Shown here in pieces: positions 40,023 to 48,661 of a stretch of DNA of 64,000 nt (within the stretch, counting starts at the first letter, position 1; each line of letters begins with the position of its first letter). Both the position numbers and the translations under genes were made by a program. The notes beneath the pieces are model-generated. The model was not told the origin of the DNA. It saw only the letters and a program-made list of their open reading frames with translations, and ran no database searches. Source of the DNA: Actinomycetota bacterium (GTDB taxonomy: Bacteria; Actinomycetota; Acidimicrobiia; Acidimicrobiales; CADCSY01); contig SIRW01000022.1 of assembly GCA_004366205.1 (NCBI GenBank), forward strand, positions 1 to 64,000, in the 5' to 3' direction.

Positions 40023-41957
40023 TCACGCCGCCGGGGCGTCCTTGGGGAGGCTGAAGGCGAAGCGGCTGCCCACGCCCAGGCGGCTCTCGCACCAGATGCG
40101 CCCGCCGTGCGCCTCGATGATGCGCCGGGCGATGTACAGACCCAGACCCGTGCCGCCCTGGGCCCGGGTGCCGGACCCGTCGAGCTGGCGGAACCGCTCG
40201 AACAGGCGGGGGATGTCGCCCGAGAAGATGCCGGGGCCGCTGTCGGTGACGGCGACCTCGACCTCGCCCTCGCGCTCGATGACGTCGATGAACACCTGCT
40301 CCTCGGAGTACTTGAGGGCGTTGTCGACCAGGTGGAACAGCACGTGGCCGATCTTGGCGGCGTCGAACGCCGCGGCCAGCGGGCGGCGTGGCCGGCGCAC
40401 CACGATGCGGTCGCCGGCGAGGAGGGCGACGAGCTCGCCGATGTCGTCCTGCTCGATCCGCAGCGACGCCTGCCCCCGCTCCACGGCGGCGACGAACAGC
40501 AGGTCCTCGATGAGCCGCTCGAGGCGGTCGACGTTGCGACCAAGGGCGTCGACGGCGCGGGCCCGGGCCGGCTCCTCGATGGCCGCACCCCGCCGTTCCA
40601 GGGTCCGCACCGCGCCCCGGACGATCGTGAGCGGGGTCCGCAGCTCGTGGCCGATGACGGCGAGGAAGTCCTCCTTGATCTGCTCGATCTCGCGCTGGCG
40701 GGTCAGGTCGTCGAGCACGAGGACGCGACCGAGGCTGCGGCCCTCGGCCCCCCTCACGGTGCGGGCGACCGCCCGGTAGACGCGCAGCCCGTCGGTGCCC
40801 AGCGCCACCTCGAGGCTGCCGTGGCGCTCGCCGGTGAGCAGCTCCTCGAGCGGGACGTTGCCGAGGCGGCCCCGCACGGGCTGGCCGACCTCGAACGTCT
40901 CGGAGAGGTGGAACAGCTCGGCCGCCGCGCTGTTCACCAGGGCGAAGTCGCCGCGCTCGTCGGCCACGAGCACAGGGGAGAGCATCGACTGCACGACGGT
41001 TGCGACCTGGTCCCGGCTGGCGCGCAGCTCCCGCCGCAGCCAGGCGGTGTGCAGGAGCGCGCCGGCATGGCGGGCGAAGGCCTCCAGCATCGCCCGGCGC
41101 GCGGCGTCGGGCGACTCGCCGAGCAGCAGGACCAGGCACCCCGCGGAGGAGCCGCCGGCCCGCAGCGGCAGGGCGACCACGGTCTCCAGGCCGCCGGCGA
41201 GGGCGGCGGCGACGGCGCTGTCGGGCCGCTCCACCTGGAGCACCGGCGCCGCGAGCAGGGCGCGCACCTCGGCGCGGCCCACGGCCCGGGCGAGGCGCCC
41301 CCGGTCGATCCGCCGGGCGAACAGGATCCGGGCGGTGGAGCCCTCGACGGTGGCGGCGAAGCCCGCCTGGGCCGCGAACAGGGCCTCGGCGGCCTCGAAG
41401 AGGCGCTCGAGCACCGAGGCGTGGTCCTGCTCCAGCGCGGCGCGGCTGAGGGCGTCGAGCAGCTCGGCGGCGCCTACGGTGGGGGTGACGGCACGCCGGG
41501 AGAGCACGATCGACGCGCAGTCGGCGAACAGGGCGAGCCCGCCGGGCTCGAGCTGGCGGAGCTCGCCGCTCACGGCGAGCGCCCCGACCACGCGGGTTCC
41601 GGCCCGGATGGGTTCGGCGACGGCGGACGCCCGCTCGCCGTTGCTGCGCCGGGCCAGGCGACCGGTCGTCACCGCCGCGTCGGCCGCGGCCACGGCGCTG
41701 GCGGGGACGTCAGGCGTGGCCGCCAGCGGGAGGCTCGTGCCGTCCACGACCCCCACGAGCACGCCGTGCCGGCCGCGCCCGGCGTCCACCGCCCCCACGA
41801 CCACCTGGTGCAGCAGCCGGCCGGGGTCGGCCCCCGACGCGATGCCCCGCAGCACCCGCTGCAGGTGGACGTCGGCCGAGCGGGCGCGCCCGTTCAGCTC
41901 CGGGGACGGGCGCGCGTTGGCCAGCACGAGAGGTCTATCGGCTGTCCGCTCCGTCAC
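40023..41957 (-). CDS. Sensor histidine kinase with two GAF-like domains and a PAS domain
   Basis: The 644-residue cytosolic kinase has two GAF-like regions (about residues 25-155 and 165-305), a PAS region (about 320-420, VVQSMLSPVLVADERGDFALVNSAA), and a HisKA/HATPase core. The H-box FLAVIGHELRTPLT carries the phospho-acceptor His437; the N-box HLVDNALKYS has Asn546. DSGPGIF and GTGLGLYIARR are the G1 and G2 boxes. No membrane segment is visible, so it senses an internal signal. No response regulator gene is adjacent (an orphan kinase). The GTG start is the furthest upstream; its ribosome binding site is not clear. Confidence 0.88.
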   Translation of the reverse strand: MTERTADRPLVLANARPSPELNGRARSADVHLQRVLRGIASGADPGRLLHQVVVGAVDAGRGRHGVLVGVVDGTSLPLAATPDVPASAVAAADAAVTTGRLARRSNGERASAVAEPIRAGTRVVGALAVSGELRQLEPGGLALFADCASIVLSRRAVTPTVGAAELLDALSRAALEQDHASVLERLFEAAEALFAAQAGFAATVEGSTARILFARRIDRGRLARAVGRAEVRALLAAPVLQVERPDSAVAAALAGGLETVVALPLRAGGSSAGCLVLLLGESPDAARRAMLEAFARHAGALLHTAWLRRELRASRDQVATVVQSMLSPVLVADERGDFALVNSAAAELFHLSETFEVGQPVRGRLGNVPLEELLTGERHGSLEVALGTDGLRVYRAVARTVRGAEGRSLGRVLVLDDLTRQREIEQIKEDFLAVIGHELRTPLTIVRGAVRTLERRGAAIEEPARARAVDALGRNVDRLERLIEDLLFVAAVERGQASLRIEQDDIGELVALLAGDRIVVRRPRRPLAAAFDAAKIGHVLFHLVDNALKYSEEQVFIDVIEREGEVEVAVTDSGPGIFSGDIPRLFERFRQLDGSGTRAQGGTGLGLYIARRIIEAHGGRIWCESRLGVGSRFAFSLPKDAPAA

Positions 41958-42049
41958 ACTTGAGGCACCCGGACGTCAGAGGGGAAACCGATCCTCAAGC
42001 CCCGCCCACCCCCCGCCGATGGAACTGCTGGAGGGAAGGAGGACCCCCG

Positions 42050-42385
42050 ATGGCAACGATCCGTGCGAGCTGCCCTGACTGCGGCGACGTCGAGCTCACG
42101 ACGGCCGATGTCCAGGTGCGCGTGTGCGCCGACGACAACCAGGGCTCGTACGTGTTCCGCTGCCCGGAGTGCACCATGGCGGTCATCAAGGACGCCGAGC
42201 AGCGCATCGTCGACCTGCTGGTCTCCTCGGGCGTGCGCCTCTCGGTCTGGCGGCTCCCCGCCGAGCTGCAGGAGCGCCCCACCTCGCTCCCGGACCTCAC
42301 CCACGACGACCTGCTCGACTTCCACGAGCTGCTGCACCGCAACGACGCCTGGTTCGCCCGGCTCGCCGCCATGGTCACCCGCTGA
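42050..42385 (+). CDS. Zinc-ribbon protein of unknown function (111 residues)
   Basis: The ATG has GGAAGGAGG upstream and so is preferred to earlier in-frame codons. The product begins MATIRASCPDCGDVELTTADVQVRVCADD and has a second knuckle FRCPECTMAV, giving a four-cysteine zinc ribbon of about 45 residues. A basic/helical remainder follows (AEQRIVDLLVSSGVRLSVWRLPAELQERP), and LTHDDLLDFHELLHRNDAWFARLAAMV near the end. I recognise it as a conserved actinobacterial protein without known function. It is divergent from the kinase gene. Confidence 0.75.
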   Translation: MATIRASCPDCGDVELTTADVQVRVCADDNQGSYVFRCPECTMAVIKDAEQRIVDLLVSSGVRLSVWRLPAELQERPTSLPDLTHDDLLDFHELLHRNDAWFARLAAMVTR

Positions 42386-42393
42386 CCGGCCGG

Positions 42394-42399
42394 TAGGGT
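42394..42399 (+). promoter_or_regulatory. Probable -10 element (TAGGGT), leaderless
   Basis: TAGGGT ends seven bases before the GTG at 42407. This argues for that start over GTG 42398, which is part of the hexamer itself. Confidence 0.45.
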
Positions 42400-42406
42400 G
42401 ACCGGC

Positions 42407-42613
42407 GTGGAGCTGGTCTGGACGATCCCCGCGCTGGCGGCCGTCGCCGGCGTGGCCGTCCTGCTGGTCCTGGGACGGCGGCTCGGCGCCGACGTCGACG
42501 GCCTGCGCGACGCCCTGGAGCGGGTCGGTGACGTGCGGACCGCCGCCGTCGAGGTGCGGCGCGAGGTCGACGAGACCCGCGCTGCCCTGGCGGCGCTGCG
42601 CCACCGCTCCTAG
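42407..42613 (+). CDS. Small membrane-anchored coiled-coil protein (68 residues)
   Basis: The product has a single N-terminal membrane segment (VWTIPALAAVAGVAVLLVLG) and a charged helical tail (ADVDGLRDALERVGDVRTAAVEVRREVDETRAALAAL) with heptad spacing. It resembles DUF948-like or septum-associated small proteins in shape only. It lies before tatA, and could be co-regulated, though tatA seems to have its own -10. Confidence 0.6.
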   Translation: MELVWTIPALAAVAGVAVLLVLGRRLGADVDGLRDALERVGDVRTAAVEVRREVDETRAALAALRHRS

Positions 42614-42623
42614 GGCCCACCGG

Positions 42624-42629
42624 TAGGCT
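42624..42629 (+). promoter_or_regulatory. Probable -10 element (TAGGCT) for tatA-tatC-helY, leaderless
   Basis: TAGGCT ends six bases before the tatA ATG. Confidence 0.45.
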
Positions 42630-42635
42630 GGGGGG

Positions 42636-42977
42636 ATGCCCGCCGCGCCCGAGCTGCTGGTGATCCTCTTCGTCGCGCTCATCGTGCTGGGGCCCAAGAA
42701 GCTCCCCGAGGTGGCGCGCCAGGTCGGGCGCGTGATGGGCGAGCTCCGGCGCATGAACGCCAGCTTCCAGGCCGAGCTGCGCGACGCCCTGAAGGAGCCC
42801 GTCGACGGCACCCCCGCAAGGGGCCCCACCGCCGCCGGCGGGGACACCGCCGGCCGCACCACCAGGCCGCCGCTGGCCTCGGCGCCCGACGCCGCCGCCG
42901 AAGCCGCCCGGCACGCCGAGCCGCCGGCGGGCAACGGGCGCGGCGGCAGAGACGGCCAGGGGTCGTCGCCCTCCTGA
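42636..42977 (+). CDS. tatA: Twin-arginine translocase subunit TatA/TatB
   Basis: The 113-residue product has one N-terminal membrane helix (ELLVILFVALIVLGPKKLPEVARQVGRVMGELRRM) followed by an amphipathic helix and a long Ala/Pro/Gly-rich polar tail. LGPKKLPE is the conserved Tat hinge. TatA oligomers form the transient pore of the Tat system; TatB helps in substrate receipt. The length of the tail is compatible with either. The gene overlaps tatC (TGATG), so they are coupled. Confidence 0.87.
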   Translation: MPAAPELLVILFVALIVLGPKKLPEVARQVGRVMGELRRMNASFQAELRDALKEPVDGTPARGPTAAGGDTAGRTTRPPLASAPDAAAEAARHAEPPAGNGRGGRDGQGSSPS

Positions 42978-43789
42978 TGGCGATCCGCGACCACGACAGC
43001 CACGCGCACACCGTGGGCGACGGCTCCGGGGACCCGCTCGAGGGCGGCCGGATGACGCTCATCGAGCACCTCACCGAGCTGCGCAACCGGGTGGTCATCG
43101 CCGTCGTCGCCGTGGCGATCGGCGGCGTCGCCGGCTTCGTGCTCTACAACCCGGTGCTGAGCGTGCTGATCGACCCCTACTGCGACATCCTGCCGCCCGA
43201 CCGGGCCTGCCGGCTCATCATCACCGACCCGCTCGAGGCGTTCTCGATCCGCATCAAGATGGCGGCCTACGTCGGGCTCGTCCTGGCCTCGCCCGTCGTG
43301 CTGTGGCAGATCTGGCGGTTCGTCACGCCGGGCCTGTACCCGAACGAGAAGCGCTACGCCGTGCCGTTCGTGGCCAGCGCCGTGGTGCTGTTCCTGCTCG
43401 GCGCGGTGCTGGCGTTCCTCACGTTCCCCCGGGCGCTCGACTTCCTCGTCGCCATGGGCGGCCAGCAGCTCGAGACCTTCTACACGCCCGGCCGCTACAT
43501 CGGGCTGATCACGTTCATGATGCTGGCGTTCGGGGTCGCGTTCCAGTTCCCGATCCTGCTGATCTTCCTGCAGCTGGCGGGCATCCTGCGGCCCGAGCAG
43601 CTCGCCGGCTTCCGGCGCTACGCCATCGTGCTGATCTTCATCGCCACCGCCATCCTGACCCCGAGCGGCGACCCGTTCACCCTCACGGCGCTGGCCATCC
43701 CGCTGTGCCTCTTCTACGAAGGCACGATCCTCATCGGCAAGCTGCGACTCCGCCGTCAGCGCCGCCGCCAGCGCGCCGCCGCCCGGTGA
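42977..43789 (+). CDS. tatC: Sec-independent protein translocase TatC
   Basis: The 270-residue product has six membrane segments. The family motifs are MTLIEHLTELRNRVVIAVVAV at the N-terminus, ITDPLEAFSIRIKMAAYVGLVLASPVVLWQIWRFVTPGLYPNEKRY, and the last two helices with FRRYAIVLIFIATAILTPSGDPFTLTALAIPL. TatC binds the twin-arginine signal of folded precursors and recruits TatA. The N-terminal 25 residues are polar and not conserved. A basic Arg-rich tail ends the chain. It is coupled to tatA upstream and to helY downstream. Confidence 0.94.
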   Translation: MAIRDHDSHAHTVGDGSGDPLEGGRMTLIEHLTELRNRVVIAVVAVAIGGVAGFVLYNPVLSVLIDPYCDILPPDRACRLIITDPLEAFSIRIKMAAYVGLVLASPVVLWQIWRFVTPGLYPNEKRYAVPFVASAVVLFLLGAVLAFLTFPRALDFLVAMGGQQLETFYTPGRYIGLITFMMLAFGVAFQFPILLIFLQLAGILRPEQLAGFRRYAIVLIFIATAILTPSGDPFTLTALAIPLCLFYEGTILIGKLRLRRQRRRQRAAAR

Positions 43790-46419
43790 CGCCCGCGGCC
43801 CCCCGGGCGCCAGCCGGCCCGCCCGAGTACCCGTTCGCGCTCGACGACTTCCAGCGCCGGGCCATCGCCGGCATCGACGCCGGCCAGTCGGTGCTCGTGG
43901 CCGCCCCCACGGGCTCGGGCAAGACCGTGGCCGCCGAGCACGCCGTGGCCACCGCCCTCGCCGCCGGGCAGAAGGCCTTCTACACCACGCCGATCAAGGC
44001 CCTGTCGAACCAGAAGTTCGGCGACCTGGTGCGCCGCCACGGCGCCGCCAACGTGGGCCTGCTCACCGGCGACAACGTGATCAACGGCGAGGCGCCCGTG
44101 GTGGTGATGACCACCGAGGTGCTGCGCAACATGATCTACGCGGGGTCGCCCACGCTGCGGGGGCTGCGCTGGGTGGTGCTCGACGAGGTGCACTACCTCC
44201 AGGACGCCTACCGGGGCCCGGTGTGGGAGGAGGTCATCATCCACGCCGCACCGGAGGTGCGCCTGGTGTGCCTCTCGGCCACCGTGTCCAACGCCGAGGA
44301 GCTGGCCGAGTGGATCACGACGGTGCGGGGACCCACAACCGTGGTCATCGAGGAGCGGCGGCCGGTCGAGCTGCAGCACCTGTTCCTGGTGGGGGACCGG
44401 GCCGCCGAGCGGCTGCACCTGCTGCCGACGTTCGTCGACGGCCGCCCGAACCCCGAGGCGATCCGCCTCGACGAGGCCGGCCGGGGCCCCCGGCTGCGGG
44501 GCCAGCGCCGCAGCCGGCTCTACACCCCGCGGCGGTGGGAGGTCATCGAGCACCTCGACGAGCAGGGCATGCTGCCCGCGATCTACTTCATCTTCAGCCG
44601 GGCGGCGTGCTCCGACGCCGTGCGCCAGTGCCAGGAGGCGGGCCTGCGGCTCACCTCGCGCGACGAGCGTGACCGCATCCGGGCCCTGGTCGAGCCGCAC
44701 CTGCGGGGGCTGAGCGACGCCGACCTCGACGCCCTCGGCTACGGGTCGTGGATCAGTGGCCTGGAGGCGGGCTTCGCCGCCCACCACGCGGGCATGGTCC
44801 CCCCGTTCAAGGAGGCGGTCGAGACGTGCTTCGCGGCCGGGCTGGTGAAGGCGGTGTTCGCCACCGAGACCCTGGCGCTCGGCATCAACATGCCCGCCCG
44901 GGCGGTCGTCATCGAGAAGCTCACCAAGTTCGGGGGTGAGCGCCACGACCTCCTGACCCCCGGCGAGTACACGCAGCTGACGGGTCGCGCCGGCCGGCGC
45001 GGCATCGACGAGGTCGGCCACGCCGTCGTCCTGTGGTCGCCGTTCGTGACGTTCGAACAGGTGGCGGGGCTGGCCTCCACCCGCACCTACCACCTGCGCT
45101 CGGCGTTCCGCCCGACCTACAACATGGCAGCGAACCTGGTGCGCCGGTACCGCGCGGCCGACGCCCACCACCTGCTCAACCTCTCGTTCGCCCAGTACCA
45201 GGCCGACGCCGAGATCGTGCGCCTCGAGACCCGCGCCGAGCGCTCGGCCGCCGCCCTCGAGCGCGCCCGGGCCGAGGCCACCTGCGAGCTCGGCGACGTG
45301 GCCGACTACGCCGCCCTCCAGACCGAGCTGCGGGCCGCCCAGCGCACCCGGCCCGCCCCCGCCGACGCCGTCAACACCGCCCTGGCCCGGCTGCGGCCCG
45401 GCCAGGTGGTGGTCGTGGAGGGCGGCAAGTCGGCGGGCCCGGCGGCCGTGATCGGGGTCGGGCAGCGGCGGGGCGGAGCGGTGCGCCTGCGCGTCGTGAA
45501 CGCCCGCCGCCGGGTCGCCAACCTCACGGCCGGCGACTTCGACCGGCCCCCCCGGCCGGTCGGCGCGATCGACCTGCCCGAGCCGTACCAGCCGTCGAGC
45601 CACGCCTGGCAGCGGGAGGTCGCCGCGGCCGTGCGCGCCCTGCGCGTGGACGGGGAGACCAGCGACCCGGTGCCCGGCGACGAGCAGGTCGCAGGGCTCG
45701 AGGCCCGGCTCGCCGCCCACCCGGTCTCGCGCTGCCCCGATCTGAGCCGGCACCTGCGGGCGCTGCGCCAGATCGAGCGGCTCGAGCGCGAGCGCGAGGC
45801 CGCCGTCCACGCCGTGCGGCGGCACAGCGAGTCGCTGGCCCGCCAGTTCGACCGGGTGCTGCAGATCCTCGAAGGCCGGGGGTACCTGGACGGCTGGGCG
45901 CTCACGGCGGCGGGGGAGCGGCTCGCTCGCATCTACCACGAGTGCGACCTGCTCGTCGCCGAGGCCCTCGGCGCCGGGCTCTTCGACGGTCTCGACCCCG
46001 CCGATCTCGCCGGCCTCGTCTCGTGCTTCACCTACGAGGCGCGAGGTCCCGGCGACGGGCCGGCGCCGTGGTTCCCGAGCCACCAGGTGCGGGAGCGCTG
46101 GTCGGCGGTCGTCGAGCTGCACAGCGGCCTCGTCGCCGAAGAGGGCGCCCTGAGCCTGCCGCCGACGCGGGACCTCGATCCCGGCTTCGTCGCCCTCGCC
46201 CACGGATGGGCGTCGGGGGGCGACCTCGACGAGGTGCTGGGCGAGGAGGAGATCACCGGCGGCGACTTCGTGCGGAACGTGAAGCAGCTCATCGACCTGC
46301 TCCGCCAGCTCGCGGGCGTGGCGCCGAACCGGGCCACGGCCGATGCCGCCGGTGCGGCCGCCGACCGCCTCTTCCGCGGCGTGATCGCCGTGTCCTCCGC
46401 CGTCGGGGGTGCGGGCTGA
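43786..46419 (+). CDS. helY: SKI2-like DEAD/DEAH-box RNA helicase HelY
   Basis: The 877-residue product is a SKI2/MTR4-like helicase. It has a Q-motif-like start (FALDDFQRRAIAGIDAG), Walker A (AAPTGSGKT), WVVLDEVHYL (DEVH), SATVSN, and the second RecA domain with FATETLALGINMPARAVVIEKL and QLTGRAGRRGID. A long insert and a C-terminal DSHCT-type helical domain (about residues 700-877) complete it. The family unwinds structured RNA and is linked to RNA turnover; the mycobacterial HelY is its namesake. Its GTG overlaps the tatC stop (GTGA), so it sits in the tat operon. Confidence 0.92.
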   Translation: MTPAAPRAPAGPPEYPFALDDFQRRAIAGIDAGQSVLVAAPTGSGKTVAAEHAVATALAAGQKAFYTTPIKALSNQKFGDLVRRHGAANVGLLTGDNVINGEAPVVVMTTEVLRNMIYAGSPTLRGLRWVVLDEVHYLQDAYRGPVWEEVIIHAAPEVRLVCLSATVSNAEELAEWITTVRGPTTVVIEERRPVELQHLFLVGDRAAERLHLLPTFVDGRPNPEAIRLDEAGRGPRLRGQRRSRLYTPRRWEVIEHLDEQGMLPAIYFIFSRAACSDAVRQCQEAGLRLTSRDERDRIRALVEPHLRGLSDADLDALGYGSWISGLEAGFAAHHAGMVPPFKEAVETCFAAGLVKAVFATETLALGINMPARAVVIEKLTKFGGERHDLLTPGEYTQLTGRAGRRGIDEVGHAVVLWSPFVTFEQVAGLASTRTYHLRSAFRPTYNMAANLVRRYRAADAHHLLNLSFAQYQADAEIVRLETRAERSAAALERARAEATCELGDVADYAALQTELRAAQRTRPAPADAVNTALARLRPGQVVVVEGGKSAGPAAVIGVGQRRGGAVRLRVVNARRRVANLTAGDFDRPPRPVGAIDLPEPYQPSSHAWQREVAAAVRALRVDGETSDPVPGDEQVAGLEARLAAHPVSRCPDLSRHLRALRQIERLEREREAAVHAVRRHSESLARQFDRVLQILEGRGYLDGWALTAAGERLARIYHECDLLVAEALGAGLFDGLDPADLAGLVSCFTYEARGPGDGPAPWFPSHQVRERWSAVVELHSGLVAEEGALSLPPTRDLDPGFVALAHGWASGGDLDEVLGEEEITGGDFVRNVKQLIDLLRQLAGVAPNRATADAAGAAADRLFRGVIAVSSAVGGAG

Positions 46420-46474
46420 CGGCCCGGACCGGTACCGGTGCGGCCGGGTGCCGCGGGCCCGTCGGGCGCGCGCG

Positions 46475-47089
46475 GTGACGATCCGCAAGGGCGAGGACTG
46501 GGGCACGCCGGGCGCCCTGCCCGACGGCGGCGTGCTGGCCCGAAGCGACGCCGAGGTCCGCCGCCTGCTGGAGCTCGCCCGCCGGGAGGGCCGGCCCGTC
46601 CCCGCCGTGGGCCTGCTGGGCGGCGACCTGTGCCGCACGGTCGGGGGCCGGGGCGACGAGGGTCGCATCCGCTCCGACTCGGCCGTGCGCCTGCCCGTCG
46701 ACGTGGGCGAGGCCCTGCTCGACGGCGAGCTCCGCCGGTTCTGCGCGCACCTGGTGGCCCGCCGGGGCTGGTGGCGCGGGCGGGCGTGGCTCGCCATGAA
46801 CGCCCAGTGGCTCGGCGCGTGGAACGCGGCCCCCCGGGCCCACCCCGGCGACGGCCTCCTGGAGGTACTCGACGCCCGGGTGCCCCTGAACGACCGGCTG
46901 AAGGTCAGGTCCCGGCTGCGCCTCGGCGAGCACCTGCCCCACCCGGCCATCGCCACCCGGCGGGTGCCGGCGGCCCAGGTCGCCCTCGACCCGCCGCTCG
47001 ACGTGTGGCTCGACGGCGAGCGCGTCGCCCGCGGGGTGCGGTCCATCTCGGTCCGGCTGGACCCCGGCGCCCTCACCGTCGTCGTCTGA
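46475..47089 (+). CDS. Protein resembling the C-terminal domain of diacylglycerol/sphingosine kinases (204 residues)
   Basis: The C-terminal half reads AWNAAPRAHPGDGLLEVLDARVPLND, RLKVRSRLRLGEHLPHPAIATRRV, PLDVWLDGERVARGVRSISVRLDPGALTVVV. This parallels the second domain of the YegS/DgkB lipid kinase family. The first domain with its GGDGT nucleotide motif is absent. It begins VTIRKGEDWG, which I recall from conserved actinobacterial homologues. Without the first domain it is unlikely to be an active kinase. GTG 46448 is a possible longer start. A 12-bp palindrome (46428-46439) lies just upstream. Confidence 0.6.
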   Translation: MTIRKGEDWGTPGALPDGGVLARSDAEVRRLLELARREGRPVPAVGLLGGDLCRTVGGRGDEGRIRSDSAVRLPVDVGEALLDGELRRFCAHLVARRGWWRGRAWLAMNAQWLGAWNAAPRAHPGDGLLEVLDARVPLNDRLKVRSRLRLGEHLPHPAIATRRVPAAQVALDPPLDVWLDGERVARGVRSISVRLDPGALTVVV

Positions 47090-47150
47090 TCGCGCCGCAC
47101 CGGCACGCCCGGTTGGACCGGGGTGGTCCCGCCGTGGTCGTCTGAAGGCC

Positions 47151-48131
47151 GTGGACGCCTGGATCCTCGACGAGTCGCCCGGCACCTACCGGTGGGGGGC
47201 GCTGCCCGACCCCGAGCCCGGCCCCGGCGACGTGCGGGTCCGGCCGGTCGCCAGCGCCCTCAACCACATGGACCTGTGGGTCACCCGGGGGTTGCCGAAG
47301 CCGCCGCTGCCCCACGTGCCCGGCTGCGACGTGGCCGGGGTGGTGGACGCCGTGGGGGAGGGGGTCGAGGGCGTTGCGCCCGGCGACGAGGTCGTCGTCA
47401 ACCCGGCGGTGTCGTGCCGGGCGTGCCGGGCGTGCCGGGCGGGCGAGTCGCCGTTGTGCCGGCGGTTCCAGATCGTCGGCGAGCACCGCGCCGGTGGGCA
47501 CGGCGGCCTCCTGGTCGTCCCCGCCGCCAACGTGTCGCCGCGACCCGCGGGGCGCTCCTGGGAGGAGTGCGCCGCCTTCCCGCTCACCACCCTCACGGCC
47601 TGGCGGATGCTGCGGCGGGGCCGGCTGCGGGCGGGGGAGACCGTGGTCGTCGTCGGGGTGGGCGGCGGGGTCTCGGCCGCGGCGCTCGTGCTGGCGGTGC
47701 GGGCCGGCGCCCACGTCGTCGCCACGTCCCGGGACGCCGCCAAGCGGGAGGCGGCCCTGGCCCTCGGGGCGCACGAGGCCTACGACAGCGACGAGGACTG
47801 GCCGGTGCGGGCCGACGTCGTGCTCGAGAGCGTGGGCCCGGCCACCTGGGAGCGCTCCGTGCGCGCCCTCGCCCCCGGCGGGCGGCTCGTGGTCTGCGGC
47901 GGCACGTCAGGTCCGATGGTCGAGCTCAACCTGCCCCGGCTGTTCTTCAAGCAGCACGAGCTGATCGGCTCGACCATGGGCAGCTACGAGGAGTGGGAGC
48001 AGGTCGTCGAGCTCGTCGGCCAGGGCCTTCCGGTGGTGGTGGACGAGGTGTTCGGCATCGCCGACTACCCGGCCGCCCTCGAGCGCCTCGAGTCCGGCCA
48101 GCAGCTCGGCAAGATCGTCCTCCGCCACTGA
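47151..48131 (+). CDS. Zinc-containing alcohol dehydrogenase/quinone oxidoreductase family protein
   Basis: The 326-residue MDR-fold protein has an N-terminal GroES-like domain with NHMDLWVTRGLPKPPLPHVPGCDVAGVVDAVGEGV, and a structural-zinc lobe with four closely spaced cysteines (CRACRACRAGESPLC). A Rossmann domain has VVVVGVGGGVSAAALVLAVRAGAHVVATS. The catalytic-zinc cysteine and histidine of classic alcohol dehydrogenases are not evident in the first domain (NHMDLW instead), so it may be a reductase of quinone or enoyl type that keeps only the structural zinc. The substrate is unknown. Confidence 0.85.
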   Translation: MDAWILDESPGTYRWGALPDPEPGPGDVRVRPVASALNHMDLWVTRGLPKPPLPHVPGCDVAGVVDAVGEGVEGVAPGDEVVVNPAVSCRACRACRAGESPLCRRFQIVGEHRAGGHGGLLVVPAANVSPRPAGRSWEECAAFPLTTLTAWRMLRRGRLRAGETVVVVGVGGGVSAAALVLAVRAGAHVVATSRDAAKREAALALGAHEAYDSDEDWPVRADVVLESVGPATWERSVRALAPGGRLVVCGGTSGPMVELNLPRLFFKQHELIGSTMGSYEEWEQVVELVGQGLPVVVDEVFGIADYPAALERLESGQQLGKIVLRH

Positions 48132-48149
48132 GCACGTCGCCGGTCACCG

Positions 48150-48446
48150 GGGTCGGGGGGGCGGTTGCGGTTGTCGAACCCGCAGGCGGGGCGGCCGTTG
48201 GCCTGGGTGGTGGGGCCGCTCGCGCCCGAGGCGTTCGGTCGCCTCGGCCCAGTCCGCCTGGAACAACTGTTGCTCCAACCGGGCGAGCTCGCCTGCCACG
48301 ATCACCCCCGAGATCGGATCGAGGAGCAGATCCCCGGCCCACATGTCCTCGAGGGTCCGGGACAGCTGCACCCGCCGCCGCGCCCGCTGCACCTCGGCGT
48401 CGCCGTCGGCCCGGTCGGGATCGGCGGCCTGGCACCAGTAGGCCAC
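48150..48446 (-). pseudogene. Remnant of a DUF222/13E12-type HNH endonuclease gene
   Basis: On the minus strand one frame reads VAYWCQAADPDRADGDAEVQ, RRRVQLSRTLEDMWAGDLLLD, PISGVIVAGELARLEQQLF, matching the DUF222 core of 13E12-repeat HNH proteins. Further on a +1 shift gives NGRPACGFDNRNRPPDP, which looks like the family's C-terminal HNH zinc-knuckle region. The middle and start are missing, so an internal deletion and a frameshift are both apparent. No start or RBS. It lies in a 530-base gap (48132-48661) without intact genes. Confidence 0.6.
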
Positions 48447-48588
48447 CGCCCGCCTCGCCCCGCTGCTCGAGGACGCCGTGAAGTTCGCCGACTTCTTCGA
48501 GTTCGAGCACGTCCCGGTCGTGGACATGATGGAGGCGGGGCCGATCTTCTTCTCCGCCGTGGAGTGGCGGGAGTCGCTCAGCCAGTGA
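48442..48588 (+). pseudogene. C-terminal fragment of an unidentified protein-coding gene
   Basis: On the plus strand, an open segment follows an in-frame TAG (48439-48441) and reads LAPLLEDAVKFADFFEF, then EHVPVVDMMEAGPIFFSAVEWRESLSQ to a TGA at 48588. Composition and codon use are protein-like, but no start with ribosome binding site exists. Its edge abuts the HNH remnant within a few bases. I do not recognise the family. Confidence 0.4.
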
Positions 48589-48647
48589 TCGGCGGCACCT
48601 GAGAGGCCGTCGTCGGGCCCCTGGTCATTCGCCGGGGCGGCCCCCGG

Positions 48648-48653
48648 TACGCT
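48648..48653 (+). promoter_or_regulatory. Probable -10 element (TACGCT) for the M20 peptidase gene, leaderless
   Basis: TACGCT ends eight bases before the GTG at 48662. Confidence 0.45.
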
Positions 48654-48661
48654 CGGGCCGC

